Source of the DNA: Spirochaetota bacterium | GTDB lineage: Bacteria > Spirochaetota > JAHITG01 | Reading direction: 5' to 3' | Length of the DNA stretch: 6,184 nt | Assembly: GCA_018817865.1 (NCBI GenBank) | Contig: JAHITG010000316.1 | Location: forward strand, 1 to 6,184 | Part shown: positions 1 through 6,184 of the stretch, piece after piece | Layout of the letters: each line of letters opens with the position of its first letter | Numbering within the stretch: position 1 is the stretch's first letter | Made by a program: the position numbers and the translations under genes | Notes under the pieces: model-generated | What the model saw: the letters and a program-made list of their open reading frames with translations, nothing else | Database searches by the model: none | What the model was told of the DNA's origin: nothing

Positions 1-234
1 AAAAAGATTCAAGAAACAGATATCTGTATCATTGATATGAAAGTGACTCCAGAAAATCCTGCGAAAGGACAGGATACGGAAGTAAAAGTATTTATCCAGA
101 ATCAGGGAACTGTAAAAACACCCCAGACACCGATAAAATTAATCATTGATAAAAAATTAATAAAAACATTATCGTTCCCGGAACTTGATCCCAACGAAGT
201 AATCATAAGGGAGTTTATATGGAAAGCAGAATGA
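1..234 (+). CDS. 3' end of a secreted or surface protein ending in a truncated CARDB-like module (5' partial)
   Basis: The frame is open from base 1 and ends at TGA 232-234, giving 77 visible residues; the gene starts outside the window. An ATG at 37 is internal, since the same frame continues upstream of it in a domain-like way. The visible part resembles a CARDB (cell adhesion-related, bacterial) beta-sandwich: a Thr-Pro-Glu-Asn-Pro opening strand, a strand carrying the typical Asn-Gln-Gly turn (NQGTVKT), a strand with LIIDKKLIKT, then the LDPNE turn and a final strand FIWKA. CARDB domains normally continue with another hairpin ending in a Glu-x-Asn-Asn-like sequence; here the protein stops right after FIWKAE, so the last strand or two appear missing. 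The tail overlaps the next gene by 16 bases, which suggests translational coupling. The enzymatic part, if any, is outside the window. The module call is by pattern only; the frame itself is convincing. Confidence 0.75.
   Translation, partial: KKIQETDICIIDMKVTPENPAKGQDTEVKVFIQNQGTVKTPQTPIKLIIDKKLIKTLSFPELDPNEVIIREFIWKAE
207..213 (+). promoter_or_regulatory. Ribosome binding site for the beta-barrel gene
   Basis: AAGGGAG lies 5 bases before the ATG at 219, and 17 bases before the alternative in-frame ATG at 231. This spacing favours the start at 219. The site lies inside the coding sequence of the preceding gene. Confidence 0.7.
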
Positions 235-917
235 GAATCAAGATTTTTATTCTGGTAACACTATTAATTATTTTTATGGGGAACAGCAGATTAGCAGATT
301 TTATAATTGGTGTAGATAAAATTTATGCTGAGAATCAAGATGAAATATCAGAGAAAAAATCAGATGATAAAAATAAAGAATCAGATAAATATTTCGGATT
401 AATTGTTGACCTGCAGGGAGCAGTACCAATCCTGTATTGTGTTTCACTTGAATATTTTATTATGAATAATATCAGCATTAACGCAAATGGTCATTATGCT
501 AATCTCAATTTTAATGAGTTTGGGTATGGAGAATACACATCTATATTGGCTAATATAGGGATTAAATACTATTTTAAGAAATACAGGGGTCTGTTTTTTC
601 ATTTTAATAATGGAGTAATTAAATTAACTCGTTCTACGTGGGGAATAAGAATTTATAAAGATGAAAGCGGAGAATATGCTGATGAATCCGGTGAAGTAAA
701 TGTGGAAGGGTATATATATAATTTTTCTTTAAGGGCCGGATACAGGTTTTTATGGGGAAGATTTACCTTTGCTCCTGAGATTGGATATTTTAGGTCCAGT
801 GATGCAGTATTGGAAGGAAAAGGAGTATACAAATCCGGGTATGTTAAAGACATAAAAGATGAAATGGATTCATTCAGCAGTTTGTTCTTATCAATTTCTA
901 TAGGATTTTTAATTTAA
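219..917 (+). CDS. Predicted outer-membrane beta-barrel protein
   Basis: This is a 232-residue protein of unknown specific function. Residues 6-20 form a basic-then-hydrophobic export signal (MRIKIFILVTLLIIF). The cleavage site is not clean; Ile-Tyr-Ala at 35-37 is the best candidate. Residues about 38-57 are a charged Glu/Lys/Asp linker. From residue 58 to the end the chain alternates polar and aromatic/hydrophobic residues in amphipathic strands separated by short turns and longer polar loops (for example ANIGIKYYF, FSLRAGYRF and FTFAPEIGYF). It closes with the strand LFLSISIGFLI at the very C-terminus, as expected for small OmpA/OmpW-like barrels. The size fits an 8-strand barrel. A predicted loop near residues 148-159 carries a duplicated Asp-Glu-Ser-Gly-Glu. 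The start at 219 is chosen for its ribosome binding site; an ATG at 231, forming ATGA with the upstream stop, would remove four residues. It could be a porin-like, adhesin or structural barrel; the sequence does not distinguish these. Confidence 0.8.
   Translation: MESRMRIKIFILVTLLIIFMGNSRLADFIIGVDKIYAENQDEISEKKSDDKNKESDKYFGLIVDLQGAVPILYCVSLEYFIMNNISINANGHYANLNFNEFGYGEYTSILANIGIKYYFKKYRGLFFHFNNGVIKLTRSTWGIRIYKDESGEYADESGEVNVEGYIYNFSLRAGYRFLWGRFTFAPEIGYFRSSDAVLEGKGVYKSGYVKDIKDEMDSFSSLFLSISIGFLI
660..695 (+). repeat. Short coding repeat (DESGE twice) in a predicted barrel loop
   Basis: Residues 148-152 and 155-159 of the barrel protein are both Asp-Glu-Ser-Gly-Glu, separated by Tyr-Ala, so the period is seven codons. 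The copies differ at synonymous positions (AGC/TCC for Ser, GGA/GGT for Gly), so this is either an old duplication or convergence rather than recent slippage. It falls in a hydrophilic stretch between predicted strands and is probably exposed. Confidence 0.5.
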
Positions 918-921
918 TATG

Positions 922-929
922 AAAGGTGA
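922..929 (+). promoter_or_regulatory. Ribosome binding site deciding the lipoprotein start
   Basis: AAAGGTGA ends 4 bases before the ATG at 934. An upstream in-frame ATG at 919 has only a weak TAGGA about 14 bases away, and would put the charged residues Met-Lys-Gly-Glu-Glu in front of a normal signal peptide. Position 934 is therefore the preferred start. Confidence 0.7.
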
Positions 930-933
930 AGAA

Positions 934-1758
934 ATGAAATCTTTAAAAAAATGTAATTCTATTTTTTTATTTATTTTAGTATTAATTCTTTTCGCAAACT
1001 GTGGGAATTGGTGGAACATGATGAGCAGTAGCGGTGACAGCACCATTGTGATAGAAGGGAAAAAGGAAATCAAGAATACAAGGTTAGTATTAAGTCCTGG
1101 TACTACTGTTATATTTAAAGGATATACCCATGGTACACTAGGCGGCACTTCCTATCACCCAGGAGAATTAATTATTGGCGACGGAGCCACATTAATAGCA
1201 AAAGGCACACCGGAAAATCCAATTGTATTTAAATTAGATGAAGATACAAAATCAGGCTATTTAACATTTAAGGAGAATTGTAATACCGATAGTATAATTC
1301 AATATTGTATATTTGAAAATAATATTATATTGGATTGTTATAATAATATTATTATATCAAAATGTAAATTCGAATTTTCTACAGTAAATATTTATAAAGG
1401 TAAAATTATTATTGATCATAATACTTTTAATGGTTATAATTCTACAATAATTGGAAAGTGGGAATTAGATCCTTTGGTAGATCTGACAATTACATATAAT
1501 AATATTAATAATTCTGAAAGAGAAGGTGTTGTCTTTGGCAATATATCTCCAGTTATTGAATATAATAATATATTAAGCTGTATAAGTTATGCTATTTTCA
1601 CAGGATTTTCAAATAATGTCTTACTAGTAAAAAATAATTATATAAAAGATTGTAATGGAATAACAGGAATAGATATAGATGCAAGTCAATGCTTAAATGT
1701 GATTTATTCAAATTATTATAGAACAACACCTGTACCAGAGGCAGGGTGTGGGTGGTAG
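934..1758 (+). CDS. Predicted lipoprotein with a right-handed parallel beta-helix
   Basis: The protein has 274 residues from the ATG at 934 (279 if ATG 919 were used). The N-terminus has two lysines, a hydrophobic run, then Leu-Phe-Ala-Asn-Cys with Cys at residue 23. This is a plausible but relaxed lipobox (Phe at -3, Asn at -1), so signal peptidase II processing is likely but not certain. Residues about 40-270 are repeating short strands rich in Ile, Val, Asn and Tyr with Asn-Asn turns. They include GTPENPIVF at 91-99, the Gly-Thr-x-x-Asn-Pro-Ile-x-Phe motif common in pectate-lyase-like beta-helix proteins, followed by rungs such as IIQYCIFENN, IIISKCKFE, IIIDHNTFNG and VIEYNNILSC. Such folds bind or cleave polysaccharides in some families, but I see no identifiable catalytic residues. 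The C-terminus is Gly-Cys-Gly-Trp. G+C falls from about 37% (1021-1140) to about 14% (1321-1440). The stop is 20 bases before the next gene. Confidence 0.8.
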   Translation: MKSLKKCNSIFLFILVLILFANCGNWWNMMSSSGDSTIVIEGKKEIKNTRLVLSPGTTVIFKGYTHGTLGGTSYHPGELIIGDGATLIAKGTPENPIVFKLDEDTKSGYLTFKENCNTDSIIQYCIFENNIILDCYNNIIISKCKFEFSTVNIYKGKIIIDHNTFNGYNSTIIGKWELDPLVDLTITYNNINNSEREGVVFGNISPVIEYNNILSCISYAIFTGFSNNVLLVKNNYIKDCNGITGIDIDASQCLNVIYSNYYRTTPVPEAGCGW

Positions 1759-1778
1759 TTTCATTAAATAATAGTATT

Positions 1779-4700
1779 ATGAAAAAGATAATAATTATAT
1801 TATCAATCTTTTTATTAACAGTTAACCTATTTTCTGCAAAGATAAGAGTGGAAATTGATAGATTTCAAGATGAAATAGATATAATAGATAATTATCATCA
1901 AGTAAATTGTATAATCCAAACAAATAAATATATTACTGTTAAGGTCATGGATATACAGGGAATATTTTCTTTGGAAGAAAATTCAGTTAATATAAAAATA
2001 TCAGTAAAAAATAATGGAAATGAAATCGGTACAAATATCAAAATAGTTACTTGCATGGGAGTTATAGAAGAAATAAAAGAGAATTCATTACTTAATATAT
2101 TTACAAATATTATTCCAATTCTGAGTATATCAGAAGAAAGTATTTTTAATCATAAGATTTTAATACGGCAAGGTAAAGAATATGATATTCATGTTTTGGT
2201 TGATATAAAGGAAATAAATAATAAAACAAATAAGTATGTAAAATATAAAAAATTTGTAATAAAGAAAAAAGATAGTATTTATGTATTATATGATAATGTA
2301 CAGACTCATCAGTATATATGCGAACAAGCTGCTAATATTTTTGGTGTTGATATTTTCGGATTTCGATCTATTGAAGATCCAACAGGTTCATTGCTCAAGG
2401 GTTATTTAGGAAATATGGATAGCAAACAAGAATATACAATCTGTGGTGGTGCATATTTTGCAGATGAACACTGTTATTTATGGGATGATATTGTATTTGA
2501 TCATACATTATCACATTACTGGAATCCTGATGATTCGGATGATGAAGATAGTGCTGGAGGTTTAGGTGGTGTTCCTAATGCCTATTGGCAGGCTAATCGT
2601 TTATGGAGAGAAAGAGTTTTACCGAGTTATATATCAGGAAATAAAGCAGAAGCATATGAATATTTAGGGCATGTGTGTCATTTATTAGGTGATATGAATG
2701 TTCCTGCCCATGTTCATAATGATTTACATGTTGGATCTAAAGAAGATTTTTGGAAACTTTTAGCAGGACTTTTTGTGGGAGATGATTGTTATGAAGATTG
2801 GGTATGGGAGGAAGGATATAAAAAATGGAATTATCAAAATGTATCGGGAGGAATTATCAATATTCCATGGTATTTACGACCTTCGGATGTAAATGAAGAT
2901 ATATTTCCTTTATATTATTTAATGTATACAGCTGCCCAAACAGGGGATTATTTTGCTTCAGATGATGTGAATGGCGATTCTTCAGATAGACGTGGATGGA
3001 TGAATTATCTTGGATTTCCTTCAAAGCCTCGAGATTCTAGTGATTTAACCGGGGGATTTCCGGGATTTTTTGATAATGATGCTGGGGATAATGATGATGA
3101 TGGTGATCTGGGACGAATTGGTGCTAAATGTTTTACTTATGCTATTCAAGTAACTGCAAGTTTGTATAAGGTGTTTTGTGATACAGTTATGCCTATTGCT
3201 GATATTGTACATTATCAGGATGGTGATTATACAAAAATGAGTAATAACAAAATATCACTCCAGGCAAGAGTACCAATTAATCAGTTAGTTCAATCTATTC
3301 AATTTCAATATAAAGTTTGTTTAAAGGATTCTATTTCATGGATAAACATTGGTTCTCCTATTCCAAAGATAGAAGATCAAATTGGGGATGTTTATTATTC
3401 TATTGAATGGGATGTTACAAGTATACCTAATGGAGAATATGAAATAAGAGCTGTACCGATTAAAAGCTACGATGGAACATTCTCTGATTCTCGTTATTCT
3501 ATTGAAGATCATGTTGTCTGGATAGTAGTTGACCACAATACACCAAATTGGCTGATATCGGATTATTATGACAACGGAAGCTTCAGTGAGGATTATCTGA
3601 ATTTTTATAACAGTGAAAAAGGAATACTCCCTTATGAAGGTATGGGTATTTTATACTGGTATAATAACCAGAGTAAAATCTGGAGAAGTCTGGAGGATAT
3701 CAATATCCTGTACCGTGATTTAAGTTCTGAATACAGCAGTTACACTATCAATGGTATCTCTTATGCTAATATGTATATCAAGGCTACAAATATTAAGACA
3801 AACCTTTTTCTCCAGGTAAAGAGTTACGGGCATAAAATATATTTCAATGGAGTCTTGGTGGATCAGGTTTATTCAGGTAATACTGATCTGCAGTCAAAGA
3901 CAGTAGGGCCGATTGATTTCAAGCAGGGATGGAACAGGATACTTGTGAAGATGAACCATGCCGGGGAAGAAAGATTTAGTGTGAGGATTTGCGATTCAGA
4001 AGGCTATTTTATCCCGGGGCTGGATGACCAGGCAAAAGCACCTTTAATCACAGAGATTACCTCTCCCATTTCCGGGAAAGGGATCTTTACCAACAAGCCC
4101 ATGGAGATCAGGGCAACATTGAGCGGGAGTGATTTTTCAGGGGGATATGTCTTAAGCTATTCAAATGGAATACCATTGAAGAGTGACAATACGAATTGGA
4201 CAATCCTGAAGAGTGATACCCTGGGTGATAAAATTACCAATCAGACTATATATACATTGAATACTCCTGTCTTTCCTGATGGTATTTATACATTCCAGTT
4301 GCGAAGCAGGGATAGCTTTGGGGATATCGTTAATGACCTGAGCACCATTAATATTGACAGGAGTTTGCTGGATATTGAAGCGATGGATTATACAAATAAT
4401 GTAATAGACTATACTCAAAACAGGGTAACGGAGATATCCATAAACATTTGTTCCAATGCATTATATAAAACCAATTTAGTGAATAACGAACAGCGCTTTG
4501 ATGGTGTCAATAAAGATATATGGTACGATGCAATAGATGGCAATTATACAGTTGATATAATCGGATATGATGACAGCAGTGGCGCTTTGATCACAAATAC
4601 ATGGAATATGAATATCGTTAATATCGTTCAAATTAATAGTGTCTCTGTTGTTCCTTCAACTTTTGACCCATATGTGGATTTGAATACTACAGTGTCATAT

Positions 4701-6184
4701 TCGATTTCTCGAAATGCAGATGTAGAAATAGTAGTTACCGGGACTAATGACAGTATTGTAAAATATGTGAAAAAATTTGATACGGTCAATGAACTCGCAG
4801 GAAGCTATTCCGAGAACTGGAATGGTAAAAATGAGTACGGAAAGATCATAGCGAATGGTATTTACCAGGTCATTATTACCTGTAAAGATGAAAAAGGGAA
4901 TTATAAAAGATCAAGCAGAAATATCATTATTAATACGTCTGATGACCAATATCCGTCATATAATTATGTTGCTCCTTATCCTTATCCGTATATAACTCCT
5001 AATTCAAATTCTCCTTATTTTCCGGATGGAATATACTATTGGCATCGGTACACTGTTCCCTCTGATCCTCCTTTATTTACAATGGTATCTGTTCACTGGG
5101 ATATTTATTATTATTTATATTCAAATTATACTATAAATAATGATGGTAATATCATCATGACAGTAAACAGTATTGATAATAATTTGGGGGATACTATTAA
5201 TTATAAGGAGATGTCATATTCCGATAATTATAACCGGCAAACTCCTGATGAACCTGAATGGTTTGAATGGGAACCCGTTCAAAAGATATTTTCTGATTAC
5301 CACAGCCCAGTACATAATGTCCATGATCCACATGATTATAATTATAACACTAACAATTATATGAGGTATACCAATTATAAAAAGAAAACTTTCCAAGGTT
5401 ATAATATTTTAACTAATGTTGTATATATTGAAGATGATATTAAGATAAATATAGATTCTTATTCCAATATTTATATACCGGATGAAGGAAAGATTATATT
5501 TGGGGAACCCATCATTAATCCTTCTCCAATAGGTGGAAGCTTACCTTTTGGAGGATCAATACCATATTCAACAAATAATAGTTTTTCTGATTTTTTATCC
5601 GATGCTTTCTTTAATATCACTTTTAATGAAGATACTACTGCACCAGTTATTGAAAATTTAAATTTGATGCCGTCTATTCTTTCTCCCGGTAATGAGTCCT
5701 GTATTATTAATTATACTACAAGTAAACTGGGGGAATCAACTATCTGTAAAATTATTGATGAGGACAAGAATATTGTTAAAAAGATCAGTATTATCCGTGC
5801 GGGTGAACGGCCTATTAGCTGGAATTGTAAAGATTTAAATGGTAATGTTGTCCCGAACGGATTATATACAGCAGAATTAAAAGTAATAGATCCAGCGGGT
5901 AATGAATCTTTGACTGTCTCAGGAGTCATTAAAGTCAAGGGATTCCCTACGTCTGCTGAAGATGGGGGAAAGGTCAGGAGCGAAGATAATCATGTAACTT
6001 TAGATATCCCTCCAAATGCATTGAGTTCTAATACAACTATTAATATAACATATATCCTGGATCCTCCCGTTCCTCCTGATTTTACTTTATTAGGATCCTT
6101 TTTTGATATTACACCAAATGACCTGATATTCAATATCCCAGTTACTTTAACTGTGCAGTATGATGATTCGGGGTTAACACTTGA
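1779..6184 (+). CDS. Large secreted modular protein with a zinc-dependent phospholipase C-type domain (3' partial)
   Basis: One frame is open without a stop from ATG 1779 to the window end: at least 1468 residues, continuing outside. Residues 1-20 form a signal peptide (basic MKK, hydrophobic core, Leu-Phe-Ser-Ala cleavage after residue 20). Modules I read: 21-170, beta-rich with a CARDB-like VKNNGNEIGTN segment; 174-470, phospholipase C-type domain; about 475-588, an Ig-like module with the turn IPNGEYEIRAV; about 590-751, a galactose-binding-like module (IYFNGVLVDQ, then FKQGWNRILVKM); about 754-835, an Ig-like module; 836-954, unassigned beta-rich; 955-1051 and 1293-1386, two related FlgD-like Ig modules; 1052-1287, unassigned, with a Tyr/Pro-rich start and a His cluster; 1393 to the end, a ZU5-like module (GGKV then IPPNALS). 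No good ribosome binding site precedes ATG 1779; GTG 1746 or 1752 are in frame but would spoil the signal peptide. It probably acts outside the cytoplasm. Enzyme substrate is unknown; module borders are approximate. Confidence 0.88.
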   Translation, partial: MKKIIIILSIFLLTVNLFSAKIRVEIDRFQDEIDIIDNYHQVNCIIQTNKYITVKVMDIQGIFSLEENSVNIKISVKNNGNEIGTNIKIVTCMGVIEEIKENSLLNIFTNIIPILSISEESIFNHKILIRQGKEYDIHVLVDIKEINNKTNKYVKYKKFVIKKKDSIYVLYDNVQTHQYICEQAANIFGVDIFGFRSIEDPTGSLLKGYLGNMDSKQEYTICGGAYFADEHCYLWDDIVFDHTLSHYWNPDDSDDEDSAGGLGGVPNAYWQANRLWRERVLPSYISGNKAEAYEYLGHVCHLLGDMNVPAHVHNDLHVGSKEDFWKLLAGLFVGDDCYEDWVWEEGYKKWNYQNVSGGIINIPWYLRPSDVNEDIFPLYYLMYTAAQTGDYFASDDVNGDSSDRRGWMNYLGFPSKPRDSSDLTGGFPGFFDNDAGDNDDDGDLGRIGAKCFTYAIQVTASLYKVFCDTVMPIADIVHYQDGDYTKMSNNKISLQARVPINQLVQSIQFQYKVCLKDSISWINIGSPIPKIEDQIGDVYYSIEWDVTSIPNGEYEIRAVPIKSYDGTFSDSRYSIEDHVVWIVVDHNTPNWLISDYYDNGSFSEDYLNFYNSEKGILPYEGMGILYWYNNQSKIWRSLEDINILYRDLSSEYSSYTINGISYANMYIKATNIKTNLFLQVKSYGHKIYFNGVLVDQVYSGNTDLQSKTVGPIDFKQGWNRILVKMNHAGEERFSVRICDSEGYFIPGLDDQAKAPLITEITSPISGKGIFTNKPMEIRATLSGSDFSGGYVLSYSNGIPLKSDNTNWTILKSDTLGDKITNQTIYTLNTPVFPDGIYTFQLRSRDSFGDIVNDLSTINIDRSLLDIEAMDYTNNVIDYTQNRVTEISINICSNALYKTNLVNNEQRFDGVNKDIWYDAIDGNYTVDIIGYDDSSGALITNTWNMNIVNIVQINSVSVVPSTFDPYVDLNTTVSYSISRNADVEIVVTGTNDSIVKYVKKFDTVNELAGSYSENWNGKNEYGKIIANGIYQVIITCKDEKGNYKRSSRNIIINTSDDQYPSYNYVAPYPYPYITPNSNSPYFPDGIYYWHRYTVPSDPPLFTMVSVHWDIYYYLYSNYTINNDGNIIMTVNSIDNNLGDTINYKEMSYSDNYNRQTPDEPEWFEWEPVQKIFSDYHSPVHNVHDPHDYNYNTNNYMRYTNYKKKTFQGYNILTNVVYIEDDIKINIDSYSNIYIPDEGKIIFGEPIINPSPIGGSLPFGGSIPYSTNNSFSDFLSDAFFNITFNEDTTAPVIENLNLMPSILSPGNESCIINYTTSKLGESTICKIIDEDKNIVKKISIIRAGERPISWNCKDLNGNVVPNGLYTAELKVIDPAGNESLTVSGVIKVKGFPTSAEDGGKVRSEDNHVTLDIPPNALSSNTTINITYILDPPVPPDFTLLGSFFDITPNDLIFNIPVTLTVQYDDSGLTL
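2298..3188 (+). other. Zinc-dependent phospholipase C / P1-nuclease-type domain
   Basis: Residues 174-470 of the large protein. Comparing from memory with mature Bacillus cereus phospholipase C, His177 (HQYICEQAA) matches His14. Asp229 (GAYFADE) matches Asp55, and His246 (SHYWNPDD) matches His69 (SHFYDPDN). His301, Asp305 and His311 (HLLGDMNVPAH) match His118, Asp122 and His128 of the family signature, and Glu339 (DDCYEDWV) matches Glu146 (HSKYENFV). The last helix (AIQVTASLYKVFCDTV, 455-470) resembles the terminal helix of that enzyme. Two ligands differ: Asp335 stands where His142 is expected, and the N-terminal Trp1 whose amino group binds zinc cannot exist because about 150 mature residues precede the domain. 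Insertions include acidic stretches at 250-257 and 432-443. Family members hydrolyse phospholipids or single-stranded nucleic acid; the substrate here is not readable from the sequence. Activity is likely but unproven. Confidence 0.85.
3546..4031 (+). other. Galactose-binding-like beta-sandwich module
   Basis: Residues about 590-751 of the large protein. The recognisable core is a strand with LQVKSYGHKIYFNG, a Val-Asp-Gln turn, then FKQGWNRILVKMNHAGEE and FSVRICDSEG. This Asn-Gly followed by Lys-x-Gly-x-Asn-x-(hydrophobic)-Leu-Val-Lys pattern is common in jelly-roll modules attached to glycosidases and surface proteins, where it can bind carbohydrate. No ligand residues can be named here. The second half of the module is much richer in G+C than the phospholipase C-type part of the gene. 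Confidence 0.5.
4641..4931 (+). repeat. FlgD-like Ig module, first copy (protein-level repeat)
   Basis: Residues 955-1051. The layout is a Pro-Ser-x-x-x-Pro opening, a strand VSYSISRNADVEI, then WNGKNEYGKIIANGIYQVII and a closing Lys-Asp-Glu-Lys-Gly-Asn strand. The Trp-Asn-Gly-Lys-(x)n-Asn-Gly-x-Tyr signature is typical of FlgD-like Ig domains of secreted bacterial proteins. The second copy lies at 5655-5936. The two are related at protein level but clearly diverged in DNA. Confidence 0.7.
5655..5936 (+). repeat. FlgD-like Ig module, second copy (protein-level repeat)
   Basis: Residues 1293-1386. It mirrors the first copy: Pro-Ser-x-x-x-Pro opening, strand IINYTTSKLGESTI, NIVKKI (compare SIVKYV), then WNCKDLNGNVVPNGLYTAEL and a Pro-Ala-Gly-Asn-Glu closing turn. 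The Gly after Trp-Asn is replaced by Cys1352. A ZU5-like module follows directly. Confidence 0.7.
5955..6184 (+). other. ZU5-like module, cut by the window edge
   Basis: Residues about 1393-1468. Gly-Gly-Lys-Val, then VTLDIPPNALSSNTTINITY, then FDITPNDLIFNIPVTLTVQY. The pattern of Gly-Gly start, Ile-Pro-Pro-x-Ala-Leu-Ser-x-x-Thr and a later Pro-Val-Thr-Leu-Thr-(hydrophobic)-x-Tyr is typical of ZU5-like beta modules in bacterial surface proteins. The module is incomplete at the right edge. Confidence 0.6.

Noticed and set aside
653..1148. Minus-strand open frames at 653-853 and 909-1148
   Set aside because: They lie opposite well-supported + strand genes, have no ribosome binding site or domain logic, and are explained as antisense shadows.
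1321..1620. Dense AATATTATAT-like sequence that could be an origin or AT-rich regulatory region
   Set aside because: It is fully inside the beta-helix reading frame and encodes Asn/Ile/Tyr rungs. There are no repeated DnaA-box-like or iteron sequences.
1759..1778. Possible terminator or promoter between the lipoprotein and the large gene
   Set aside because: Only 20 bases, with no inverted repeat followed by a T run and no convincing -35/-10 pair.
3336..5938. Short open frames at 3336-3536, 4161-4418, 5214-5396 and 5711-5938 (minus) and 5173-5364 (plus)
   Set aside because: All fall inside the uninterrupted large frame with convincing modules. Their low-complexity Ile/Tyr-rich products reflect AT-rich DNA.
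1779..6184. A broken gene or frameshift, because no long frame ends inside the window
   Set aside because: I read the frame codon by codon from ATG 1779 and checked its phase at several points (2460, 2640, 2991, 3531, 4911, 5640, 6111). No stop occurs; it simply runs off the edge.
1..6184. CRISPR arrays, tRNA or rRNA genes, insertion sequences, phage genes
   Set aside because: No regularly spaced direct repeats, cloverleaf-like segments, transposase motifs or terminal inverted repeats were seen.

Overview
The window is an AT-rich (roughly one third G+C by hand count), densely coding stretch from an unidentified bacterium. All four genes are on the + strand: two are complete and one is cut by each window edge. 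A transmembrane beta-barrel-like protein and a lipoprotein-like N-terminus point to a two-membrane (Gram-negative type) organism. The relaxed lipobox (Leu-Phe-Ala-Asn-Cys) and the long secreted modular protein would fit a spirochaete or a similar uncultured diderm lineage. That placement is inference with low confidence, because no rRNA or core gene is present.

Layout: positions 1-234 hold the 3' end of a gene whose C-terminus looks like a truncated CARDB-type beta-sandwich. It overlaps by 16 bases a complete gene (219-917) for a small predicted outer-membrane beta-barrel protein. Next is a predicted lipoprotein with a right-handed beta-helix (934-1758; the ATG at 934, not 919, has the good ribosome binding site). 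From 1779 to the right edge runs one uninterrupted reading frame of at least 1468 codons. It encodes a secreted protein with an internal zinc-dependent phospholipase C / P1-nuclease-type domain, followed by a train of Ig-like, galactose-binding-like, FlgD-like and ZU5-like modules. It has no stop codon in the window.

The gaps are 16 bases of overlap, 16 bases and 20 bases, with no recognisable promoter or terminator between genes, so the four probably form one transcription unit. All three genes with visible 5' ends carry export signals, so the unit appears devoted to cell-envelope or extracellular functions. The enzyme-like part is the phospholipase C-type domain, which retains most of the zinc ligands known from Bacillus cereus phospholipase C. 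The rest looks like surface display, adhesion or binding scaffold. Base composition is strongly mosaic inside the genes: about 20-23% G+C in some 120-base samples and about 46% over 3841-4140. This suggests modules of different age or origin were joined. I see no RNA genes, mobile elements, CRISPR arrays or origins, and no noncoding stretch over 300 bases.
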